Shown: piece after piece, positions 43,178-50,562 of the stretch
How the letters are laid out: every line of letters begins with the position of its first letter
Numbering within the stretch: the first letter of the stretch is position 1
DNA from: Mesorhizobium sp. ORS 3324
GTDB taxonomy: Bacteria; Pseudomonadota; Alphaproteobacteria; Rhizobiales; Rhizobiaceae
Reading direction: 5' to 3'
Assembly (NCBI GenBank): GCA_000824825.2
Contig: LM655199.1
Coordinates: forward strand, 124,001-188,000
DNA length: 64,000 bases
Translations under genes and position numbers: made by a program
The notes under the pieces: generated by a model
What the model was told of the DNA's origin: nothing
What the model saw: only the letters and a program-made list of their open reading frames with translations
Databases searched by the model: none

Positions 43178-44268
43178 ATGAACCAGCATGTTACGGCCGA
43201 GATGGCCGAACGGATCAACATCCGGCCCGCGGGAGCGGAGGATGTCGTCCGCCTTGTCGATCTGAAGCGCAGCTTCGGCGCGACGGCGGCGCTCGACGGC
43301 GTTTCCCTGACCGTGCAGAAGGGCGAGATCCTCGGCATCATCGGCCGCAGCGGCGCCGGCAAGTCGACGCTGATCCGCTGCCTGAACGGGCTGGAGCGGC
43401 CGGATTCGGGCGACGTCTTCATCGAGGGCCGCGAGATCAGCCGTCTAAGCGAGCGCGAATTGCAGCCTCTGCGCCGCCGCATCGGCATGGTCTTCCAGCA
43501 CTTCAACCTCCTGTCGGCGAAGACCGTCGAGGAGAATGTCGCGCTGCCGCTCAAGATCGAAGGGCGGCCGCGCGCAGAACGCCTCGCTCGCGCGGCCGAA
43601 CTGCTGCAACTCGTAGGCCTGTCGGAGAAAGCCAAGGCCTATCCGGCATCGCTGTCTGGCGGACAGAAGCAGCGCGTCGGCATCGCCAGGGCGCTCGCCG
43701 CGCGGCCGGCGCTGCTTTTGTCCGACGAGGCGACCTCGGCGCTCGATCCGGAGACGACGCGCTCGATCCTGCGCTGCTGAAGGACATCAATTCCAGGCTC
43801 GGCCTCACCATCCTGCTCATTACCCATGAGATGGAAGTGATCCGCTCGATCGCCGACCGCGTGGCGGTGATCGATGCCGGCCGGATCGTCGAGCAGGGCG
43901 CCGTCTGGCAGGTCTTCGCCAATCCGAAATCCGAGATCACGCGCAGCCTGCTCGGCGCCATCCGGCCGCAACTGCCGCCAGAGATCGCCAGCCGGCTGGT
44001 TCCGGGGGAAGGCGCCGAGACGGTTCTCAGGATCGATGTGGCCGGCGAGGCGGCGCGTGGCGCGTTGCTGTCGGACCTTGCCGCCGCGGTGCCCGGCGCG
44101 TTCCGTCTCGTGCATGGCGGTGTCGACCATGTCCAGCAGCAGCCTGTCGGCACGCTGTTCCTGGCTGTGCCCGGAGCCGACTCCGCGCATCTTGCGCGGG
44201 CAATCGCTTTCCTCAAAGACCGCGGCGCGCGGGTGGAGGTGCTAGGCCATGTCGCCGGTGCTGTTTGA
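43178..44268 (+). pseudogene. metN: Methionine ABC transporter ATPase, frameshifted
   Basis: The first frame (from ATG 43178) has Walker A GRSGAGKST, MVFQHFNLL, signature LSGGQKQRVGIARAL and LLSDEATSALDPETTRSIL, then stops at 43780. The family continuation LLKDINSRLGLTILLITHEMEV begins in the next frame, and runs through the MetN C-terminal NIL domain (LRIDVAGEAARGALL...) to 44268. One missing base near 43770 accounts for this; with it the protein would be about 363 residues. As read, the H-loop and NIL domain are lost and transport would fail, unless this is a sequencing error. Confidence 0.88.
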
Positions 44269-44905
44269 ACTCCTGATCCGCTCGATCTGGGAGACGATCC
44301 TGATGACGGGCGCTTCCGGGCTCATCTCGCTGGTCTTCGGTCTGCCGCTGGGTCTCGCTCTTATCGCCACCGATCGCGGCGGCATCGCCGAAAATCTGTG
44401 GGTCAACCGCATCCTCGGCGCGATCATCAATGGCTTCCGCTCCGTGCCCTTCATCATCCTTTTGGTGGCGCTGATACCGGTGACGCGGCTGATCGTCGGC
44501 ACCTCGATCGGCACCTGGGCGGCGATCGTGCCGCTGTCGATCGCGGCGACGCCCTACTATGCCCGCATCGCCGAGGTCTCGCTGCGCGAGGTGGACACCG
44601 GCCTGATCGAGGCGGCGCGCGCCATGGGCGGCAACCGATGGACGATCATCCGCGAGGTGCTGGTGCCCGAAGCGCTGCCGGGCATCGTCGCCGGCTTCAC
44701 GGTGACGCTGGTCACCTTGGTCGGCGCCTCGGCCATGGCCGGCGCCATCGGCGCCGGCGGCCTTGGTGACCTTGCTATCCGCTATGGCTACCAGCGCTTC
44801 GAGACCAGCGTCATGATCGCCGTCGTCATCGTCCTCATCGCGCTGGTCTGCGGCATCCAGTGGATCGGCGACCGGCTCGTCGCGCGGCTGGACCATCGTG
44901 TGTGA
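44249..44905 (+). CDS. metI: Methionine ABC transporter permease
   Basis: A 218-residue permease with five membrane spans and the MetI block NGFRSVPFIILLVALIPVTR plus the EAA loop LIEAARAMGGNRWTIIREVLVPEALPG. It overlaps the end of metN by 20 bases, so it was designed for coupled translation; with metN frameshifted, ribosomes stopping at 43780 would not reach this start. Confidence 0.9.
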   Translation: MSPVLFELLIRSIWETILMTGASGLISLVFGLPLGLALIATDRGGIAENLWVNRILGAIINGFRSVPFIILLVALIPVTRLIVGTSIGTWAAIVPLSIAATPYYARIAEVSLREVDTGLIEAARAMGGNRWTIIREVLVPEALPGIVAGFTVTLVTLVGASAMAGAIGAGGLGDLAIRYGYQRFETSVMIAVVIVLIALVCGIQWIGDRLVARLDHRV

Positions 44906-45080
44906 AGCTCCGAAGCCGCTTCCGATCTTTGGGGCCGGGACGTTATTTGCCACGGGAGCCAGGAGTTGAGCGCCGGCTTGCTCAGTTTGCGTTGAGATTG
45001 GGTCAGGCGTTGCTTGGACCGCTGATAAGCGCATGCCATCGTGCGTCGGGGCCGCAAGTCGCCGCAAGAGGAGCCTGACC

Positions 45081-46100
45081 ATGGCCAGAATAATTCCGGT
45101 GCTCGATCTCGACCGTCTGGAACAGGGCGAGTCGGAACTGCGGACCTTCTTGTTTGATCTGCGCACCGCCGCGCGCGATGTCGGCTTCTTCTACCTCAGC
45201 GGCCACGGCATCACACAGCCCGACATCGATGCGGTGCTGAATGCCGCGCGCCGCTTCTTTGCCTTGCCGGAAGCTGACAAGCTCGCCATCGAAATGGCGA
45301 AGTCTCCGCAGTTCCGTGGCTACACGCGCGCCGGCGGCGAGCTGACCAAGGGCAAGGCCGACTGGCGCGAGCAGCTCGACATCGGCGTCGAGCGCGCGAC
45401 GATCCCTCAAGCGCCGGGCGTGCCGGCCTGGACCCGGCTGCAAGGCCCGAACCAGTGGCCTTCGGCACTGCCCGAGCTGAAGCCGGCGCTGCTTGCCTGG
45501 CAGGCCAAGGCGACCGAGGTCGCGATCCGGCTGCTCAAGGCCTTCGCGCTGTCGCTCGATCAGCCGGAGGATGCGTTCGATCCGATCTATCGCGGCGAGC
45601 CCAACCACCGCATGAAGATCGTGCGCTATCCCGGAAGCGACACCACCGCCGACGACCAGGGCGTCGGCGCGCACAAGGACGGCGGCTTCCTCACCCTTCT
45701 GCTGCAGGACGAGAACAAGGGGCTGCAGGTCGAATATGACGGCAGCTGGGTGAATGTGGATCCGATTCCGCGGACACTCGTGGTCAACATCGGCGAGCTG
45801 CTCGAACTGGCCTCGAACGGGTATCTCAGGGCAACCGTGCACCGCGTCGTCACGCCGCCGGCCGGCGTCGAACGGATATCGGTCCCGTTCTTCTTCAGTG
45901 CTCGGCTCGACGCAACGATCCCGCTGCTCGACCTGCCGCAGGAGCTAGCGGCCGAAGCCCGCGGCCCTGCCAGCGATCCCGACAATCCGCTGTTTCGCAA
46001 CGTCGGCACCAACGTGCTGAAGAGCCGATTGCGGTCGCATCCCGACGTGGCGCGGCGGCACTACGCCGACCTCCTGGAAAAGGCCGCGGCGGCCGGCTGA
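45081..46100 (+). CDS. 2-oxoglutarate/Fe(II) oxygenase, isopenicillin N synthase family
   Basis: A 339-residue dioxygenase with DIOX_N start (ARDVGFFYLSGHGI) and a 2OG-FeII_Oxy core. Metal ligands are H198 and D200 in GAHKDGGFLTLLLQD and H254 in ATVHRVV; the 2-oxoglutarate RxS motif is R265/S267 (RISVPFF). Family members hydroxylate or cyclise small molecules; bacterial ones include ethylene-forming enzyme-like proteins, but the substrate here is unknown. ATG 45081 follows AGAGGAG. Stand-alone gene. Confidence 0.87.
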   Translation: MARIIPVLDLDRLEQGESELRTFLFDLRTAARDVGFFYLSGHGITQPDIDAVLNAARRFFALPEADKLAIEMAKSPQFRGYTRAGGELTKGKADWREQLDIGVERATIPQAPGVPAWTRLQGPNQWPSALPELKPALLAWQAKATEVAIRLLKAFALSLDQPEDAFDPIYRGEPNHRMKIVRYPGSDTTADDQGVGAHKDGGFLTLLLQDENKGLQVEYDGSWVNVDPIPRTLVVNIGELLELASNGYLRATVHRVVTPPAGVERISVPFFFSARLDATIPLLDLPQELAAEARGPASDPDNPLFRNVGTNVLKSRLRSHPDVARRHYADLLEKAAAAG

Positions 46101-46179
46101 GGTCTTTGCGGTTATCTGCGCGAGATTTTTTCGCGATTTCGCTATTTTTTGGAATTCTGTTCGTCGCAAACCGACCGGG

Positions 46180-46300
46180 CAAAGCCCAAATAACCGGTGT
46201 CGTCCGGTGTTTTCCTCCCATTGCGCCGGACGATGTTCCCCTCTGAAGGTTATGACCTTCATTCTTTGGCCGGGCCGCTTTCAGCGCCCGGCCTTTTTCT
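46180..46300 (+). ncRNA. Candidate trans-acting sRNA with anti-Shine-Dalgarno loop
   Basis: In the 338-base gap after the oxygenase gene there is an ordered set of hairpins. A perfect eight-pair stem TCGTCCGG (46200-46207) / CCGGACGA (46226-46233) exposes TTTTCCTCCCA in its loop. A pyrimidine-rich single strand (GTTCCCCTC), a perfect seven-pair stem TGAAGGT / ACCTTCA (46244-46261) and a strong intrinsic terminator follow. Loops with CCTCCC that pair with ribosome-binding sites are the hallmark of rhizobial sRNAs such as the alpha-r14/alpha-r15 (NfeR, AbcR) families. The 5' end is a guess; no promoter was identified with confidence. Confidence 0.5.
46268..46298 (+). terminator. Strong intrinsic terminator
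   Basis: Stem GGCCGGGC (46268-46275) / GCCCGGCC (46286-46293) with a 10-base loop, followed by TTTTTCTTT. It is 168 bases past the oxygenase stop, so it either ends that transcript after a long 3' region or ends the candidate sRNA. Confidence 0.8.
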
Positions 46301-46438
46301 TTGGCGCAAGGGTTGCCCAAGAGATTGCGCAACGGGCGTCACGCCGCACGAGCGTCTGCTGGATATGCTCGAAAACCCGATTCATGCGGGGTCGGCCGGC
46401 TAAGCAACTTGCTTTCTCGTGCCCGCCTCGTAGCCCGG

Positions 46439-47341
46439 TTAGTTCATCATCTTCGGCAACCCTGCCGCCAGCGCATCGACGGCCAGCCTCACTTTCAGCG
46501 GCAGGTGCGGCGTCTGCAGCCAGAGCGCGCGACAGTCGTAGAGGTAATCCGGCCGGTCCGGCAGCAGCCGGGTGAGCGTGCCGGATTCGATCCGTGAGCG
46601 CACCAGCCAGTATGGCAGCCAGGCCAGCCCCATGCCGTCGGTCGCCGCATCGGCGATCGCGTCGAGGTCATCGAGCCGCAGCCGCCCTGCCGGCGCGATC
46701 TGCGCGATCGAGCCGTCGTCGCTCGGCAACAGCCATGGCTGCAGCGGCTGGCCCAGCCGCCGGTAGATGATCGCTTGATGATTGCCGATATCGTCGAGCT
46801 GAAACGGCCGGCCGTTGCTCTCGATGTAGGCGGGAGAAGCGCAGACGATCATGCGCTGGCGAGCGACGCGGCGCGCGATGACGCCGGCCCTATCATTCAG
46901 CGTTCCGGTTCGAATTGCCAGATCAAAACCGTCCTCGACAAGGTCGGCGAAACGGTCACTGAGCGACAGGTCGAGCTCCAGCGTTGGATGGTGCCGGGCA
47001 AGCTCGAGCAGGATCGGCGTGACGCAGTGGCGGCCGAAATGCGCGGGCATTGTCACCCGCAGCCTGCCGCGCGGCTCCGACAATTGGTCGGCCGCCAGCG
47101 CATCCGCGGCCTCCGCCTCCGCCAGCACCATCCGGCAGCGCTCGTAATAGGCGCGCCCGAAATCGGTCAGGCTCTGCCGGCGCGTCGTGCGGTTGAGAAG
47201 GCGCACGCCGAGCCGCTCCTCGAGGAAGCGGACATGCTTGCCGACCATCGGGCCCGACAGGTCGAGCGCCACCGCGGCGGCCGCGAACGAGCCGAGGTCG
47301 ACAGCCCTGACGAACACTTCCATGCTTTCCAGGCGATCCAT
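46439..47341 (-). CDS. LysR-family transcriptional regulator (DmlR/CrgA type)
   Basis: A 300-residue LysR protein starting MDRLESMEVFVRAVDLGSFAAAA with the helix-turn-helix at about 1-60 and the CrgA-type effector domain (GRLRVTMPAHFGRHCVTPILLEL). ATG 47341 is preferred; an ATG 12 bases upstream is also in frame. It is divergent from the quinone reductase-like gene with a 102-base gap. A perfect AAACC-ATT-GGTTT palindrome (47347-47359) overlaps its translation start region and could be an operator. Confidence 0.88.
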   Translation of the reverse strand: MDRLESMEVFVRAVDLGSFAAAAVALDLSGPMVGKHVRFLEERLGVRLLNRTTRRQSLTDFGRAYYERCRMVLAEAEAADALAADQLSEPRGRLRVTMPAHFGRHCVTPILLELARHHPTLELDLSLSDRFADLVEDGFDLAIRTGTLNDRAGVIARRVARQRMIVCASPAYIESNGRPFQLDDIGNHQAIIYRRLGQPLQPWLLPSDDGSIAQIAPAGRLRLDDLDAIADAATDGMGLAWLPYWLVRSRIESGTLTRLLPDRPDYLYDCRALWLQTPHLPLKVRLAVDALAAGLPKMMN

Positions 47342-47443
47342 ATTCCAAACCATTGGTTTCGGCTGTTCTGCTTGGAGGCTGACTTATCGCCACAAAGGAT
47401 GTCTGCATAGTCAATTCCGTCACATTGATTTGGAGTTGAATGG

Positions 47444-48430
47444 ATGGCGCGAGTTGTTCGCTTTCACTGTCACGGCGGTCCGGAGGTGCTGCGTATCGAG
47501 GAGGTCGAGGTGCCGCCGCCCGGCTCGGGCGAGGTGCGGATACTGGTCAAGGCGTTGGGCCTGAACCGCGCCGAAGCTTCGATGCGCAAGGGCACCTACA
47601 TCGAGACGCCGGCGCTGCCGTCCGGGCTCGGCCTCGAAGCGGCGGGTATCGTCGAGGCGGTGGGCGAGGGCGTCGATGGTCTTGCGGCGGGCGATGCGGT
47701 CAGCATCATCCCGCCGCGCTCGATGGCACGCTGGCCGGCCTATGGCGAGCTCGTGACCTTCCCGGCCGAGCTCGTTGTCAGGCATCCGCCATCGCTCGGC
47801 TTCGCAGCCGCCGCCGCGACATGGATGCAGTACCTCACCGCCTATGGCGCGCTGGTTGACATCGCGCGCCTCGGCCGTGGCGAGTTTGTCGTCATCACCG
47901 CCGCGTCGAGCAGCGTCGGCCTTGCCGCGATCCAGATCGCCAACAGCATCGGCGCCGTGCCGGTTGCCGCCACCCGGACATCGGTCAAGAAGGCGGCGCT
48001 GCTCGATGCCGGCGCCGCTTATGTCGTGGCTGCGCAAGAGGAGGATCTCGAAGCGCGGCTGAAGGAGATCGCGCCGCAGGGCGTGCGCGTCGTCCTCGAT
48101 GCGGTCGGCGGCCCGATCGTCACGCCGCTGGCGGCGGCGATGTCGCGCGGTGGCATTCTCATCGAATATGGCGGGCTGAGCCCCGAGCCGACGCCGTTCC
48201 CGCTGTTCGATGTGCTGGCCAAGACGCTGACCTTGCGCGGCTATCTCGTGCACGAGATCACCGGCGATGCGGCGCGGCTGGCAGCCGCCAAGGCCTTCAT
48301 TCTCGACGGCCTCGCATCGGGCGCGCTGAAGCCGATGATCGCCAGAACGTTCCCGTTCGACCAAATCGTCGAGGCGCATCGCTTCCTGGAATCGGGCGAG
48401 CAGTTCGGCAAGATCGTCGTGACGGTTTGA
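47444..48430 (+). CDS. Zinc-independent MDR oxidoreductase (quinone reductase-like)
   Basis: A 328-residue medium-chain dehydrogenase/reductase. The N-terminal GroES-like domain lacks catalytic zinc ligands (LGLEAAGIVEAVGEGVDGLAAGD retains the fold), and the cofactor domain has VVITAASSSVGLAAIQIAN (AxxxVG NADPH motif) and a C-terminal FDQIVEAHRFLESGEQFGKIVV. It is the probable target of the divergent LysR regulator and may reduce a quinone or enone. Its substrate is not known. Confidence 0.88.
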   Translation: MARVVRFHCHGGPEVLRIEEVEVPPPGSGEVRILVKALGLNRAEASMRKGTYIETPALPSGLGLEAAGIVEAVGEGVDGLAAGDAVSIIPPRSMARWPAYGELVTFPAELVVRHPPSLGFAAAAATWMQYLTAYGALVDIARLGRGEFVVITAASSSVGLAAIQIANSIGAVPVAATRTSVKKAALLDAGAAYVVAAQEEDLEARLKEIAPQGVRVVLDAVGGPIVTPLAAAMSRGGILIEYGGLSPEPTPFPLFDVLAKTLTLRGYLVHEITGDAARLAAAKAFILDGLASGALKPMIARTFPFDQIVEAHRFLESGEQFGKIVVTV

Positions 48431-48569
48431 AGCCCCAAGGTAAACGAGGTGAGTTGTCGGGAACTGCGCAGGTCGTTCGTCCTTGGGTGCAAAGCGCAAT
48501 GACTGAATAGCCGAAAGATCGTCGCAATCATGCACGTCACGCTCTCGATCATGCCCTCGGAGCCTTCCA

Positions 48570-49220
48570 ATGACCCCAACCATCACAGCCTTTGAACGCT
48601 CGCCCGATGGCGGCAGGGGACAGGCGCGCGACATGCGCGTTCGCTGGGCGCTCGAGGAAGTGGGCCAACCCTACGACGTTCGCCTTGTCTCGTTCGCCGA
48701 GATGAAGGAACCCGCGCATCGCACGCTCCACCCTTTCGGGCAGATCCCGACCTATGAGGAAGGAAATCTCGCCTTGTTCGAGTCGGGATCAATCGTGTTC
48801 CATATCGCGGAGCACCATGCCGGCCTGCTGCCGGATGATGCAAACGCCCGGGCGCGCGCCATCACGTGGATGTTTGCCGCGCTGAGCACAGTGGAGCCGC
48901 CGATCCTGGAACGCGAAAGCGCGGTGCTTCTCGAGCGCGACGCACCGTGGCATGCTGAGCGCCTGCCCATCGTCGAGGATCGCATACGCCGGCGGCTCAG
49001 CGATCTTTCCCGCCATCTCGGCGATGCCGACTGGCTCGACGGCGCCTTCAGCGCCGGCGACCTGATCATGGTCGGGGTGCTGCGAAGGTTGAGCAGGTCG
49101 CGGCTGCTGGACGAATTTCCGAATCTCGCCGCCTACGTGGCACGCGCCGAAGCGCGACCAGCCTTCGAGCGCGCCTTCGCTGCGCAATTGGCGGTCGCTA
49201 CCGCGCCGTCGAGCGGCTGA
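48570..49220 (+). CDS. Glutathione S-transferase family protein
   Basis: A 216-residue GST with an N-terminal thioredoxin-like domain (TITAFERSPDGGRGQARDMRVRWALEEVGQPYDVRLV), the cis-proline FGQIPTYEEGNLALFESGSI and an all-helical C-domain. The usual catalytic Tyr/Ser/Cys near residue 6-12 is replaced by a serine in ERSPDGG. It is a single-gene unit; the role is probably detoxification. Confidence 0.85.
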   Translation: MTPTITAFERSPDGGRGQARDMRVRWALEEVGQPYDVRLVSFAEMKEPAHRTLHPFGQIPTYEEGNLALFESGSIVFHIAEHHAGLLPDDANARARAITWMFAALSTVEPPILERESAVLLERDAPWHAERLPIVEDRIRRRLSDLSRHLGDADWLDGAFSAGDLIMVGVLRRLSRSRLLDEFPNLAAYVARAEARPAFERAFAAQLAVATAPSSG

Positions 49221-49310
49221 TCTGGCCGCTCCGGGTTGATTGCTATTGTCCGGCTGTGTCACGAAAAGCGCTTGAGGGTCTTCGCGCCCGCCGGTCGATT
49301 GAACGGACCG

Positions 49311-50354
49311 CTAGCCGCGCTTTTGCACGACGCCGTAAAGCACGTTGCGGTTTTCGCCGAAGAACACCTGCGCCTCGACGGTGTTACGGTCGACACTGGC
49401 ATTGATGATGTTCCACATATCGGCCTCCGACCGCAGCAGTAACACCCAGTCCATGAACGTTTCCCGGTACCCGGCGTCAGGATTGCCCTCGGCGTAGTTA
49501 GCGAACAGGAACGTGCCGCCCGGCTTCAGCATCTGCATGCAGGTTTTCGTGAGTTTTACCGCGACGTTGTGCGCAAGATAGTCGTAGAGGCCGGAGGCAT
49601 AGATGAGATCGAATTTGCCGAGCTTTTGGCCTCTGGTGAGGACGGTCCGCACCGAACCGTCGACGGCCTCGACCGCGGTGCCCTGGAATTCGCGCGCGAT
49701 CAGGCCGACACTCAGCGGATCCTGATCGAGCGCAACCCAACGCTTGAGACGCCCTTCGGCCAGCGCGGTCGAACGGTTGGCCTCCCGCAAATGGCCGGCG
49801 GCGATCGCCAGGACCTCGGTTTGCGGTCCGTTCTTGGCCGCGGTCTCATCGACATAGCGGGTCAGGAGGTCGCGCCGTTCGCGTGCTGCCACGCACGACG
49901 GCACGTCCTTGGTGTGGCTATAGAGCGCCTTGCCGATTTCCGATGCATTCGCCACGCTGTCGGCCACGTGCGGATCGCAATAGATGTAGTCGAGCAGCTG
50001 CGCGTCGCCGGAATAGCCCCTGGGCTTGGTAAAGGACCACCGCGTCAGCGGATCTTCCAGAAAATATTCCAGGATCGGGTGGCTCTGCGCCACCGGTATC
50101 AATGCTTGCCAAACGTCGGGATGAACCTTGGAGCGCAGCGCGTCGAGGGTCGACAGCAGGCGGCGAACGGTCTCGGCCGGGTTCTTTCCTTGTTCGATCT
50201 GCTGGTTTGTCGCGTGCAGGATGAGCGCAAGCTCGGCGCGCGCGATTTCGAACGCGTCGCCATGATGCTCGGGCGTTCGATGGAGATTGTCCGCGATCAA
50301 CTCGGCGGTAATTAGGCTTTTGCCGTCAAGGACAGTCTGCACGCGTCGCTCCAT
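49311..50354 (-). CDS. SAM-dependent methyltransferase-like protein (PhcB-like group)
   Basis: A 347-residue protein with a helical N-terminal part (about 1-125) and a Rossmann-like methyltransferase domain. The nucleotide loop reads AIAAGHLREA instead of a Gly-rich motif I; later blocks are WVALDQDPLSVGL, FDLIYASGLYDYL and MLKPGGTFLFANY. The segment FTKPRGYSGDAQLLDYIY recalls proteins annotated as extracellular-factor (3-hydroxypalmitate methyl ester) biosynthesis proteins. It diverges from the GGDEF-EAL gene across CtrA sites, so a cell-cycle or signalling role is plausible. The substrate is unknown. Confidence 0.75.
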   Translation of the reverse strand: MERRVQTVLDGKSLITAELIADNLHRTPEHHGDAFEIARAELALILHATNQQIEQGKNPAETVRRLLSTLDALRSKVHPDVWQALIPVAQSHPILEYFLEDPLTRWSFTKPRGYSGDAQLLDYIYCDPHVADSVANASEIGKALYSHTKDVPSCVAARERRDLLTRYVDETAAKNGPQTEVLAIAAGHLREANRSTALAEGRLKRWVALDQDPLSVGLIAREFQGTAVEAVDGSVRTVLTRGQKLGKFDLIYASGLYDYLAHNVAVKLTKTCMQMLKPGGTFLFANYAEGNPDAGYRETFMDWVLLLRSEADMWNIINASVDRNTVEAQVFFGENRNVLYGVVQKRG

Positions 50355-50355
50355 A

Positions 50356-50372
50356 GTTAACAGTCAGTTAAC
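50356..50372. promoter_or_regulatory. CtrA full binding site
   Basis: GTTAACAGTCAGTTAAC contains TTAA-N7-TTAA (50357-50371), the full CtrA recognition sequence. It begins 2 bases upstream of the methyltransferase start codon (-) and lies 190 bases before the GGDEF-EAL start (+). Two further GTTAAC sites follow at 50441 and 50492. Confidence 0.7.
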
Positions 50373-50441
50373 TTATTGCGTAGAATGTTCCATTTGCCAA
50401 TGTGGGGCCGGGCGCATTTTAGCGGTATGATTAATTTCCCG

Positions 50442-50449
50442 TTAACCAT
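50442..50449 (+). promoter_or_regulatory. CtrA half site
   Basis: TTAACCAT, the eight-base CtrA half-site form common in Rhizobiales, lies in the same divergent region 114 bases before the GGDEF-EAL start. A third TTAAC occurs at 50493. Confidence 0.6.
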
Positions 50450-50562
50450 CTCAAATATTTGGGCGTCTTGCGCGTCGGATTCCGGGTTCCAGTTAACGCA
50501 AACTTGTCTTGAGCCGGTGCATTTGATTGCGTGGCAAATCGTGTCTCAAGGAGTCGGCCCGC

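Noticed and set aside
46180..46300. Naming the sRNA candidate as AbcR1/AbcR2
   Set aside because: The neighbouring LysR gene is DmlR/CrgA-like rather than LsrB/VtlR, and there is no second tandem copy, so the orthology cannot be supported.
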